From Streptomyces nymphaeiformis (GTDB lineage: Bacteria > Actinomycetota > Actinomycetes > Streptomycetales > Streptomycetaceae): DNA of 64,000 bases. A program made the position numbers and the translations under genes. Every line of letters begins with the position of its first letter. Within the stretch, counting starts at the first letter, position 1. The stretch spans positions 868,001 to 932,000 of the forward strand of contig NZ_JACHJY010000002.1 of the NCBI RefSeq assembly GCF_014203895.1, given 5' to 3'. Shown here one piece after another: positions 52,802 through 61,174 of the stretch. The notes beneath the pieces were generated by a model. The model was given only the letters and a program-made list of their open reading frames with translations, ran no database searches and was not told where the DNA came from.

Positions 52802-53031
52802 GAGAGCCTCCTTCGTCGTTCTCCTGTTCCGTCCCAGCAGACGACCTCGCTGTCACGTCCATACGAGCGATTCGATGCGCGCATCCCAATCAGCAGCCGA
52901 GTCGTCGCGGAGCAATGCTCGGAACCTGTGGATCGATGCCGGGAGGAACGCGGAGGGCGTACCTTCCCGATGATCCCTTGAAGGTCTCCGAGTAGGCCCG
53001 CGTTCGCAGCGCGGGTCGGGAAGGCACGCCC

Positions 53032-54049
53032 GTGCTGAGCGTAGTGAACGCCGACGGCAGTATCGCGTCCGGCTCCCTGATCGACGAGATCGTCCGCGAG
53101 GGCGCCCGCCGGATGCTGGCCGCCGCGCTGGAGGCGGAAGTCAACCGGTACATAGCCGAGTTAGCTGCCGAGACCGACGAGCGCGGACGGCGCCTGGTCG
53201 TACGCAACGGCCACCACCGGCCCCGGACAGTCGTCACCGCGGCCGGGCCGGTCGAGGTCACCGCGCCGCGCGTCAACGACCGCCGCGTCGACGAGGCTAC
53301 CGGCGAGCGCAAGCGGTTCTCCTCCAAGATCCTTGCGCCGTGGTGCCGCAAGTCACCGAAGCTCTCTGAGGTGCTGCCGCTGCTCTACCTGCACGGACTG
53401 TCGTCCGGAGACTTCGTGCCCGCGCTGGAGCAGTTCCTCGGCGGCACGGCCGGACTGTCGGCCGCGACGGTGACCCGGCTGACGAAGCAATGGAGCGACG
53501 ACCGTGCCGCCTTCCAGGACCGGGACCTGTCCGACCGCGACTTCGTCTACGTATGGGCCGACGGGGTCCACCCGAAGGTGCGGCTCGGCCAGGCGCACTC
53601 GTGCGTGCTGGTCCTCCTCGGCGTCCGCCTGGACGGCACCAAGGAGCTGATCGCGCTGGCCGAGGGACTGCGGGAGTCCACCGAGTCGTGGGCCGACCTG
53701 CTGCGCGACTGCCGCCGCCGCGGCATGCGCGACCCCGAACTCGTCATCGGCGACGGCGCGATGGGCCTGTGGAAAGCCTTGATCGAGGTGTTCCCGACCG
53801 CTCGGCACCAGCGCTGCTGGGTCCATAAAGCCCGTAATGTGACGAACTGTCTTCCGAAAGCTCCGGACCAAGGTCACCCGAGGCGCCGGCAGCCCGGCCG
53901 CGGCCCTGGCCATGGTGTTCAAGCTCGTCGAATCCGCCCAGGCCCGCTGGCGGGCGATCGCCGGAGCCCACCTGGTCCCACTCGTCCGGGCCGGGACCCG
54001 GTTCGAGAACGGCCTGCTGGTCGAACGCACCGAAAGCCATGCGGCCTGA
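53032..54049 (+). pseudogene. IS256 (mutator)-type transposase with deletion of the central/C-terminal part
   Basis: GTG 53032 opens VLSVVNADGSIASGSLIDEI. The N-terminal and first catalytic regions are clear: EVNRYIAELAAETDERGRR, VTRLTKQWSDDR, YVWADGVHPKVRLG (first Asp), then VIGDGAMGLWKAL (second Asp), then CWVHKARNVTN. After NCLPK the reading frame jumps, near 53860, into LRTKVTRGAGSPAAALAM and KLVESAQARWR, the extreme C-terminus. About 130 residues with the catalytic Glu are missing. Inactive. Confidence 0.72.
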
Positions 54050-54062
54050 GGAGAATGCCCAG

Positions 54063-54383
54063 ATGACCGTCTCCGACACCTACGGCACGAACTTCTACAT
54101 GACCAAGGAGTTGGCCAGCCTGCTCGCCGACCGACTCGACGTGACCTTCACCGAACACGAGAGCGACTACCTCGGCGTCTACTTCCTGGCCACCCTCGCC
54201 GACACGACCCGCCTCCAGATCCAGCCGAACGCCATTCCCGGAGACGACGGGGAAGACGATCTCTACGACGACGAGCACCCCGACGTGTCGGTACTCCTGC
54301 TCATCACCTCGCCGGCCGCCGCCGAGCCTCTCAACGACAAACTCTCGACGGTCGGAGGACTCACCAGGCTCCGATCAACTTGA
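54063..54383 (+). CDS. hypothetical protein, 106 aa, lying inside IS256 ends
   Basis: ATG 54063 lies 13 bases after the transposase stop, with GAGGAG at 54049-54054. The product begins MTVSDTYGTNFYMTKELASL and includes a strongly acidic loop (GDDGEDDLYDDEHPD). Related short acidic proteins occur in streptomycetes next to toxin-like or recombination-associated genes. No function can be assigned. It lies within the inverted repeats of the IS256 element, so it may be a passenger gene. Confidence 0.6.
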   Translation: MTVSDTYGTNFYMTKELASLLADRLDVTFTEHESDYLGVYFLATLADTTRLQIQPNAIPGDDGEDDLYDDEHPDVSVLLLITSPAAAEPLNDKLSTVGGLTRLRST

Positions 54384-54754
54384 AGCTGAGCAACTGCCGA
54401 TCCACAAGTCTTGACTATTGCTCCGTTAGCGGTGAGTGGCGAGCCGCTGACCTGCGAGGGCGCCAGGCCCGAGGCCGCTTCGGTGTCGGTACGTCGGGAG
54501 GGAAGAGGTAGGGGTGGGCCGTGTGACGTCGTCCTCCAGCCGGATAGCTCCTGAGCCCGTACGCCGACACCAGGACACTAGTGCCGCATCAGGCAACGTT
54601 CGCCCTCGCCAGGGTGTTGAGCGACGTTCTGTATCAACAGCAACGAGAGGCTTGGCGACACTCACGGTGGAGACGTTCAGGCGAGGTCTCTGATGCCTCG
54701 GACGACTTCGTGCGCGACGACATGGTGAACATGTAGAGCGGCTCGCGACAGCGA

Positions 54755-55327
54755 CTACGCGTCGGGGCGTGCCCAGCGCTTGATGATGTGCGGCTGGGAG
54801 TACGGGGCCGGCCAGGCTTGCAGTCGGATCTCCTCGGTGTCCTCCGGCTCGTCCTCGCCATCGGGGTCAGGGAAAGCGGCGGCAGCGAGGTTCCGTCGAG
54901 AAGCGCGGATGCGGGTCCAGCCGGTGGGCATGTCGAAGCGTGCCGCATCGGGGAGGTAGTCGGTGCAGCCCAGCACGACCAGCCGTCCCGAGACCAGATT
55001 GAGGCTTGCTTCGACAACATGGTCGAAGTCGTCGCGGTCGTCGTCCGGCTGCTGCGCGAGGAGGTGGACGCTGACTGCCACGGTCATGTTGACGTCAGTG
55101 CCGATGGCCAGGGCATCTTCAGTGACGCCGAGCCCGTCCCGGACGGCTTGTTCGGTCCACACCTCGCTCAGGTCACCCTCGGACTCGTCGCCCAGGAGGT
55201 GGATCTGGAAGTAGTCCGCGAAGAGCTCAAGGTCTGTCACCACGAGGCCATCATCGTTGCTGCTCAGGGAGGGCAGAGCGGCGGGGTGGGGGAGTGTCAG
55301 TAGGCAGTGCGATGCTGACGCCGACAA
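54755..55327 (-). CDS. hypothetical protein, about 190 aa
   Basis: A soluble mixed alpha/beta protein. The first 25 residues may be non-native; the better-looking start is around NDDGLVVTDLELFADYFQIH. FDMPTGWTRIRASR and an acidic loop GEDEPEDTEEIRLQ follow, ending SQPHIIKRWARPDA. The family is unknown to me. Divergent from the hypothetical at 55357, both within the CTAG-bounded segment, which suggests they travelled together. Confidence 0.55.
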   Translation of the reverse strand: MSASASHCLLTLPHPAALPSLSSNDDGLVVTDLELFADYFQIHLLGDESEGDLSEVWTEQAVRDGLGVTEDALAIGTDVNMTVAVSVHLLAQQPDDDRDDFDHVVEASLNLVSGRLVVLGCTDYLPDAARFDMPTGWTRIRASRRNLAAAAFPDPDGEDEPEDTEEIRLQAWPAPYSQPHIIKRWARPDA

Positions 55328-55356
55328 CTCCGCTCACGGTGATCAATGGGGGACCG

Positions 55357-56070
55357 ATGCTTGGTGAACGATCAGGGTCTGACTTGTCCTCGGTCGGCTT
55401 CGACTCTGCTTGGTGTGCCACCGACCTGGGTGAATACCGCCCCTGCCGCTACACCTATGAGTACTACCCCTACGAAAGCCTGCCGCCTCTCGACTCCACC
55501 GAGTTCACGGGCGCCTTTCAACGGCTCGGTGGTACCGGCGAACCTGTTCCCGAACAGGTCACAGTGCTCAATCGCTTGGCAGAGAGCCTGGCGGCCAAGG
55601 GCTTGACGCTGCCTCGGGACTTCGTCACCTTCCAGGCCGACTCGAAGCTGCACTGCTCGCTGGATGAGGTCTCGGTGACGTGCTGCTGGACCGATATCTC
55701 AGAGCCCCTGCCCAGTCCGGTCGAGCCTGATGCCTTCCTTGTGCGATTCCTGCGGGATCAACAGGACTGCGTCATCTGGTACCTCTACCTCCGTCCGTCG
55801 GGTGAGGCCTTCGTGGTGCACTCCTATCTCGACTACGAATACGAGTACGAGGCGCGGCGCGACGGGGAAGAGACGGAGACCAATCTCGACGATCCGGAGG
55901 AGCAAAGGGCCGCAATCCTCTGGTGTGCATCTTCGTTCGAGGAGTTCGCCCATCGGTTCTGGATCGAGAACCGTCTCTGGCATGCCCTCAACGGCAATGA
56001 CTTGTCCGGACTCGAGCCTCAGGTACGTGACTACTTGCGCCACTATGCGCCGCCTGGGATACCCGCATGA
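55357..56070 (+). CDS. hypothetical protein, 237 aa
   Basis: ATG 55357 follows GGGGGA. A larger in-frame start exists upstream. The protein is acidic (DYEYEYEARRDGEETETNLD) with many aromatic residues and a terminal LEPQVRDYLRHYAPPG. No signal peptide or clear domain. Its length and composition resemble SMI1/SUKH-type immunity-like proteins, which is only a suggestion. It runs to within 30 bases of the IS630 start. Confidence 0.5.
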   Translation: MLGERSGSDLSSVGFDSAWCATDLGEYRPCRYTYEYYPYESLPPLDSTEFTGAFQRLGGTGEPVPEQVTVLNRLAESLAAKGLTLPRDFVTFQADSKLHCSLDEVSVTCCWTDISEPLPSPVEPDAFLVRFLRDQQDCVIWYLYLRPSGEAFVVHSYLDYEYEYEARRDGEETETNLDDPEEQRAAILWCASSFEEFAHRFWIENRLWHALNGNDLSGLEPQVRDYLRHYAPPGIPA

Positions 56071-56091
56071 TCGTGCACTGAACGAGATCAT

Positions 56092-57231
56092 GTGCGGATG
56101 GCAGAGTGGGTACGTGTTCGCGAGATCGATGGCGACGAGGGGCAGCGCCTGTTGCGGATCATCCGCAGAGGCACCGGTTCGGTGGTGACCTGGCGGCGGG
56201 CCCAGATGGTGCTGCTGTCCGCGCAGGGCATGCCGGTGGTGAAGATCGCCGAGGTGACGTTCACCAGCGCGGACCGGGTCCGGGACGTGATCCACAACTT
56301 CAACGCCGACAGCTTCGAGTCGCTCTACCCGAAGTACAAGGGCGGCCGACCCAGGACGTTCACCCTGCCCGAGCGCCGGGAGATCAAGAAGACCGCGAAG
56401 TCCAGGCCGGCCGAGCACGGCCTGCCTTTTTCGACCTGGAGTCTGACCAAGCTGGCGGAGTTCCTGGTCGCCGAGGGGGTGGTCGACGACATCAGCCCCG
56501 AGGGCCTGCGCATCCTGCTCCGAGAGGAGGGCGTCTCCTTTCAACGCGTGAAGACCTGGAAGACCTCCCGCGCCCCCGACTACGCGACGAAGAAGGCCCG
56601 GGTCGAACACCTCTACGCGATCGCCGACGGCGAGGTCATACCCGAGGAAGGCGAGCCCGCAGTCATCTTCTGCCTGGACGAATTCGGGCCACTCAATCTC
56701 CAACCCCACCCCGGATGTCAGTGGGCGGAACGCGGTGGCTGGCACAAGGATCCCGACCGGGAGCCCAGGCCCCGCCGCCGGGCGACCTACACCCGCCCGC
56801 ACGGTGTACGGCACCTGTTCGCCGCCTACGACCTGGCCAAGGACCAGCTCTACGGACACATCAAGAAGACGAAGAACCGATCGAAGTTCCTGGAGTTCTG
56901 CCGCTACCTGCGCTCGCTGCACCCGCTGGACGTGCGCATCGCGATCGTCTGCGACAACTACTCACCCCACCTGACCACCAAGCGGTGCCAGCGGGTCGGG
57001 ACCTGGGCGTCGGCGAACAACGTCGAGATCGCCTACACCCCGACCAACAGCTCCTGGCTCAACCGGATCGAGGCCCAGTTCACCGCCCTGCGCTACTTCG
57101 CCCTCGACGGCACCGACCACCACAGCCACCAAGCCCAGGGCAGCATGATCCGCCGCTACATCATCTGGCGGAACAAGCACGCCGCCGATGAGCGCCTCCG
57201 TAGGGTCGTGGCCAGAGTCATCGTTGCCTGA
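56092..57231 (+). CDS. IS630-family transposase, intact
   Basis: A 379-aa protein starting at GTG 56092 (or ATG 56098). The N-terminal part has a helix-turn-helix (VVKIAEVTFTSADRVRDVI). The DDE catalytic triad is visible: Asp in FCLDEFGPLNL, Asp in IVCDNYSPH and Glu in SSWLNRIEAQF. The frame is complete, so the protein could be active. I could not fix terminal inverted repeats or a TA duplication. It lies within the CTAG-bounded segment. Confidence 0.85.
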   Translation: MRMAEWVRVREIDGDEGQRLLRIIRRGTGSVVTWRRAQMVLLSAQGMPVVKIAEVTFTSADRVRDVIHNFNADSFESLYPKYKGGRPRTFTLPERREIKKTAKSRPAEHGLPFSTWSLTKLAEFLVAEGVVDDISPEGLRILLREEGVSFQRVKTWKTSRAPDYATKKARVEHLYAIADGEVIPEEGEPAVIFCLDEFGPLNLQPHPGCQWAERGGWHKDPDREPRPRRRATYTRPHGVRHLFAAYDLAKDQLYGHIKKTKNRSKFLEFCRYLRSLHPLDVRIAIVCDNYSPHLTTKRCQRVGTWASANNVEIAYTPTNSSWLNRIEAQFTALRYFALDGTDHHSHQAQGSMIRRYIIWRNKHAADERLRRVVARVIVA

Positions 57232-57238
57232 ACGGTCT

Positions 57239-57523
57239 TTACCCGAATGAGCCGTCGGCGCGGTCGGCGAAGCTCTCGCAGCCGTCGTGCTCGAACCGCA
57301 CTCGCCCATCGAATGACGAGCCAGGGCTGCTGCACGCCCCGTAGTCCCGGCCGAGCTGCCCGCTCAACGGGATCCAGAAGCGGCATCCTCCGCACTGGGC
57401 GTCATACCACTCGTCCCGGTAGCCGGACTGAGCCGTCGAGCGGTTCAACGACGCTCGCCAACGCGCATGACACCGATCATTGTGATCTTGATCGTCACCT
57501 GTCCAAGGCTCATCCCCGGCCAC
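57239..57523 (-). CDS. small cysteine-rich protein, DUF3027-like
   Basis: A 94-aa protein. WYDAQCGGCRFWIPLSGQLG and RDYGACSSPGSSFDGRVRFE followed by HDGCE are the motifs seen at the C-terminal part of actinobacterial DUF3027 proteins; four cysteines (CGGC, AC, GC) could bind zinc. The much longer N-terminal half of that family is absent here. Either a stand-alone module or a truncated relic. Starts just 15 bases from IS630 and ends near the CTAG repeat. Confidence 0.5.
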   Translation of the reverse strand: MAGDEPWTGDDQDHNDRCHARWRASLNRSTAQSGYRDEWYDAQCGGCRFWIPLSGQLGRDYGACSSPGSSFDGRVRFEHDGCESFADRADGSFG

Positions 57524-57621
57524 TCTCGATGTCTCCCCCCGTTCGATCCGAGACTGTCAGTCCCGGCGCTTGCCAGTGATCCTCTCACCGAGAAACAGGG
57601 CGGAGGTTCTCTGATGCGGCA

Positions 57622-60600
57622 CTAGGCGCCGGAGTGGAGATAGCCCGCCCAGAGGGACGGGGTGGCCGGGAAGCGGTCGCGCGTGTCTTTGACGGTTCGG
57701 TGCAGGGCCGTTGCGGCCCGTGCGGGATCGGGCGCGCCGGTCAGGCCGTCGGCCAGGTGGGTGTAGAAGGACTCGGCGATATCGGCGGCCAGGCGGTCGT
57801 CGATGGTCCACATCGTGCCGATGACGTGGGAGAAGCCTGCGAGTTGGCAGGCGCTGGTGAGGTGGATGGCCTCACCGAGCAGCCGGGGGCTGCCGGGGTG
57901 CGCGGTGCGGCAGGCGGAGAGATAGGCCAGCTGGGCGTGGGTGAGGTCGGCCCGGGACAGCGCGGAGACCGTCAGCGGCGTCTCGGCGTGGTCCTGGAGG
58001 AGTAGCTTGCTCTGCGAGGGATCGGTCGACTCGGTGATGCCGTGGCAGGCGAAGTGGGCGATGGTGCAGTGCTCGAGTTGGGCAAGGACGGTCGCCTTCG
58101 TCGCGGGCCGTTCCCCTGACGCGCTGAGGACGACCGGGTCCTTGAGCAGGGCCCGGAGTCGGTCGGTCTCCTGGGCCGCGTGCGGCAGGGGTGCGTGGCC
58201 GGGTGTGGTCGACATGGAGACGATCAGGGGCCGCGGCCGGTCGGTGGCGGCGGGGCGGTGGGCGCGTGCGTGGCGCAGGGCGCGGATGGTCGGGGTGTAG
58301 GAGGAGACGACACGGTCGAGCACGGTGCGCCGGCCCTGCACGCGGCCGGGGTCCCGGTGGAACCCGGCCGCGTGCAGGGGCAGCAGGCCGAGCATCCCGC
58401 CCGGAGCCCACCATACGTGGGGCAACGCGTCCTGTCCGTCGGGGAGTTGACCCAGGGCATCGAGTGCGGTCAGGATCGGTTCGGCAGCCGCCTCCCATAG
58501 CCATTCCAGTACCTCGTGCAGCATGCGCTGGGCGGCGATTCGGTCGGCGTCGGGGGCGGTCGCCGCGACCAGCGCGAGGTGGAACTGGCCGATCTGGCGA
58601 GCGACTTCCTCGAACGCCAGCCCCGGAAGGGGGCAGGCGGTGACGCCGTCCGGGGTGAGGATCAGGGCGTCGCTGCGGTGGCGGCTCACGTTGAGGGTGA
58701 CGACGGGGCCGCGGCCGGCCTGCGCGGCCAGTTCGTCGAAAGTAGGAGGCAGCCCGAAGCGGGTGAAGCCGTCGTGGGCGCGGATGCGCCCCAGGAGCGC
58801 CTCCATCTCTTTGGCTAGCCTCAAGTGTGCGGAGTGCGAGGGTGCCCCCGGCACGGCGGCTGACGCTCCGACCGTGTCGGCGTCCTCATCGAGCCGGCCG
58901 CGTAGGTCGACGAACTCTCGTGCCAGATCCGGGTGTTGGTCCCGCAGCTCGGTCACGTCGCCCCGGATGTCGAGGGACTGGGCGAGCAGGATCGCGCGTC
59001 CGGCCTCCGCGAGGCGGAGCGCTCTCGAGGCCCGCTCCGGTGCGGACACCCCGGTGTCGGACAGGGCAAGCGCGATCGCGTCCGCGGTTAGCTGGTCGCC
59101 GTGGGCGCCCAGTGCGCGCTGCTGGTCCCCTCGGCGCAGTCGGCGCGGAGCAACCTCGGGCAGCAGCAGGATGGCCTGCTCGAGGAACCGGGCCGCGCGC
59201 CCGGGCTCGGACGGCGCGGCCAGCTCGGCGGCCAGCCGGGCGGTGCCCACCCGCAACAGCGGCGGGGCCGTCCTCATCGCGACGGTGCGTTCCCACACCC
59301 CCAACGCCTCGTCACGGTCCTCGCTCGTGCCGTCGCGCTCGTACCGCTGTTGCAGCACGCTCCCCAGCACACTCATGACCATCGCCTGGTCCGGGTGGTC
59401 GAGTTGGGCCGCGCCCCGGGCCGCCGCACGGCAGACCGCCACCGCTTCATCGAGGTCGCCGAAGTCACCCAGAGCGTCGAAGCGGTCCCGCAGCGCCTCG
59501 ACGAGCCCGATCTGGTACATGGTCCGCTCGGGATCACCGACAGGCGTGGCCCGCACCGCACGGTAGCCGTACTCGATCGCCTCATTCACGTCCTCGGCGT
59601 TCTTGGTGTGCGCGAAGAGCAGCCGCAGCACCCCGCAGGCGTTGGAGAGGTACCGGGCATACTCGAAATGGGTGCGCGGCGCGATCCGGACGACGAAGCG
59701 ATTCATCCGTGCCGCCTCCACGATGTCGTCGGCCTCTAGGTAAGTCGCGTACCGCGCGAGAAGCGCGTTGGCGTGGTTGGTTAGGAGCATGGTGTGGTCG
59801 GGATGCCGCTCGGGCGCCTGCGCGATAGCCTCACCGGCAGCCTGCAGTGCCGCACCCAAGTCGAGGCGGTCTCCCGTGCGGGCGTAGCGGGTCAGCAGCA
59901 CCTTGGACAGGCCCGTCAGGTAGAGGCAGCGGTCGGGGTCGTCATCCGTCGCGGTGCGGACAGCCTCGCGACCGGCCTCGACGGCGCCGTCCAGGTCCTC
60001 GGCGTCCTCTCCCTGTTCGAAGCGCAGGTGCAGGGCAGTACTGAGGTGGAACCAGTAGGTGGCCCGACCCGGCCGGCCGGCGGGCAGGGTTTCGGCGATC
60101 TCGCGGGCGACCTCCACAGCACAGTTCAGGTCGACGGGATCGCCCGCGATCTCCCACCTGCGCCGCCAGGCCAGGCCCAGGCTGCTCAGGCCCGAGTAAT
60201 ACGCCACGTGGTCCTCCGGCAGATGGAGGGTGATCCGGCTCCACACCGCCACAGTCAGGGCCGCATCCCGCACGCCCACGGGCGTCCGCAGGGTGCGTAA
60301 GAGCATATTGGTGGCTTCGGGGATCGCCGACTCGGCCAGGGGGAGCAGCAGTGGTTCCGGAAGCAATTGCTCGCCGCCGAGGAACGGGATCGCGAGAAGC
60401 TGGAGCGCGACCCCACGCTCCGCCTCGGCACGCGGCTCGGGAAGCTCCTGGGAGCGCCAGAAGTAGAACCAGCCCAGGGCGACTAGGACTTCGGCGTCCA
60501 CCGCCGTCTCGTTCACCCCGTACTGCATGAGCTTCATGGCATCGCCGATCGCGGCCTGTTCCATGACGGGCGATCGGTCACCGGTGGCCACCACCTCGTT

Positions 60601-60645
60601 GAGCCTGGCGCGGATCGACTCCAGTAATGCGTCACGCATACTCAT
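57622..60645 (-). CDS. CHAT-domain protein with TPR region
   Basis: A 1,007-aa protein from ATG 60645 with GGGAG five bases upstream. Residues 50-540 are TPR-like helical repeats (several A-x-x-xR-x-P/D-P-D motifs). The last 300 residues form a caspase-like CHAT protease domain: THFDELAAQ-type start, then H-F-A-C-H-G with the catalytic His and YLSACRTA with the catalytic Cys. The family end, SLWAGYLHSGA, is intact. The stop codon TAG lies in the CTAG repeat, so the element inserted next to it without cutting the protein. Divergent from a small protein and a membrane protein: a conflict-type locus. Confidence 0.85.
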   Translation of the reverse strand: MSMRDALLESIRARLNEVVATGDRSPVMEQAAIGDAMKLMQYGVNETAVDAEVLVALGWFYFWRSQELPEPRAEAERGVALQLLAIPFLGGEQLLPEPLLLPLAESAIPEATNMLLRTLRTPVGVRDAALTVAVWSRITLHLPEDHVAYYSGLSSLGLAWRRRWEIAGDPVDLNCAVEVAREIAETLPAGRPGRATYWFHLSTALHLRFEQGEDAEDLDGAVEAGREAVRTATDDDPDRCLYLTGLSKVLLTRYARTGDRLDLGAALQAAGEAIAQAPERHPDHTMLLTNHANALLARYATYLEADDIVEAARMNRFVVRIAPRTHFEYARYLSNACGVLRLLFAHTKNAEDVNEAIEYGYRAVRATPVGDPERTMYQIGLVEALRDRFDALGDFGDLDEAVAVCRAAARGAAQLDHPDQAMVMSVLGSVLQQRYERDGTSEDRDEALGVWERTVAMRTAPPLLRVGTARLAAELAAPSEPGRAARFLEQAILLLPEVAPRRLRRGDQQRALGAHGDQLTADAIALALSDTGVSAPERASRALRLAEAGRAILLAQSLDIRGDVTELRDQHPDLAREFVDLRGRLDEDADTVGASAAVPGAPSHSAHLRLAKEMEALLGRIRAHDGFTRFGLPPTFDELAAQAGRGPVVTLNVSRHRSDALILTPDGVTACPLPGLAFEEVARQIGQFHLALVAATAPDADRIAAQRMLHEVLEWLWEAAAEPILTALDALGQLPDGQDALPHVWWAPGGMLGLLPLHAAGFHRDPGRVQGRRTVLDRVVSSYTPTIRALRHARAHRPAATDRPRPLIVSMSTTPGHAPLPHAAQETDRLRALLKDPVVLSASGERPATKATVLAQLEHCTIAHFACHGITESTDPSQSKLLLQDHAETPLTVSALSRADLTHAQLAYLSACRTAHPGSPRLLGEAIHLTSACQLAGFSHVIGTMWTIDDRLAADIAESFYTHLADGLTGAPDPARAATALHRTVKDTRDRFPATPSLWAGYLHSGA

Positions 60646-60782
60646 CCGTGCTCCCTGCGGTGGCCGAACGGTCACGAGGCACCGGAACTGAAGGTTGCCC
60701 GGTGTGGTCCTTCTTCTACATCATGACGGCACAGGTCCGCTTCCAGTTCCGCCGGAGCGGGTTTCGGCGATCGGGGGATACG

Positions 60783-61172
60783 ATGGACGACCGGCACGAC
60801 GCGCGGACCGGGGGCACGGGCGACGACATCGCCTACGTGTGCACCCAGCTGGACCGCATGCGCGAGGATCTCCAGGCTTATGGGCCGCAGGGCGCCGAGC
60901 CGTTGGAGCGGGTGGTGGCGGCCGTGCGCGCCGGGCAGGATCCCACCGCGCCGCTAGACGCGCTGCACGAGGCGCTGCTGTTCGCCGGGGACGCGACGGG
61001 GGTGCGCGGTCAGGGACGTGGCCTGTTCCCGATCGGGGTCGGGGCCCAACGTCCCGACGGCTGGCTGCTGTTATGCCCCACCGGGCAGTGCGCACGCTAT
61101 GCCTGGCCGGACGCTCAGGAGCCGTCCGGGTGCCGCATCACCGGTCAGCCGTTGCGCCGCGAACGGCTGTAG
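60783..61172 (+). CDS. small conserved protein next to the CHAT gene, CATRA-associated type
   Basis: A 129-aa protein from ATG 60783. An N-terminal helical part (MREDLQAYGPQGAEPLERVV and DALHEALLFAGD) is followed by a short beta-rich C-terminal module with GWLLLCPTGQCARYAWP..CRITGQPL. It resembles the small proteins that accompany CHAT/TPR genes in actinobacterial conflict systems (annotated as CATRA-system-associated). Role unknown; probably an adaptor or sensor. 137 bases separate it from the divergent CHAT start, and it almost abuts the membrane-protein gene. Confidence 0.6.
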   Translation: MDDRHDARTGGTGDDIAYVCTQLDRMREDLQAYGPQGAEPLERVVAAVRAGQDPTAPLDALHEALLFAGDATGVRGQGRGLFPIGVGAQRPDGWLLLCPTGQCARYAWPDAQEPSGCRITGQPLRRERL

Positions 61173-61174
61173 CG

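Larger units (their letters stand above)
52909..54424 (+). mobile_element. IS256-family element with internal deletion and passenger gene
   Basis: The left end (GGAGCAAT...TGTGGATCG, 52909-52935) and the complement of the right end (54398-54424) match at 21 of 27 positions and are oriented as terminal inverted repeats. The interval is 1,516 bp. It contains the deleted transposase and, past its stop, a 106-aa gene not usual for IS256. No eight-base target duplication is obvious, so the ends may be old or recombined. Confidence 0.55.
54578..57625. mobile_element. 3-kb segment bounded by imperfect inverted repeats starting CTAG
   Basis: CTAGTGCCGCATCAG (54578-54592) appears inverted at 57611-57625. 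Matching extends to about 29 bases with four mismatches. Both ends begin with CTAG, a target sequence used by some IS5-related elements. The segment carries two hypotheticals, an IS630 transposase gene and a small cysteine-rich gene, but no transposase of its own boundary type. It may be a transposase-less passenger element or the residue of two IS copies. Confidence 0.45.

Noticed and set aside
56068..57234. Similar 17-base sequences flanking IS630 (56068-56084 and 57218-57234)
   Set aside because: They match at 13 of 17 positions as a direct, not inverted, repeat. One lies within the transposase's 3' end, so I do not treat them as element ends.
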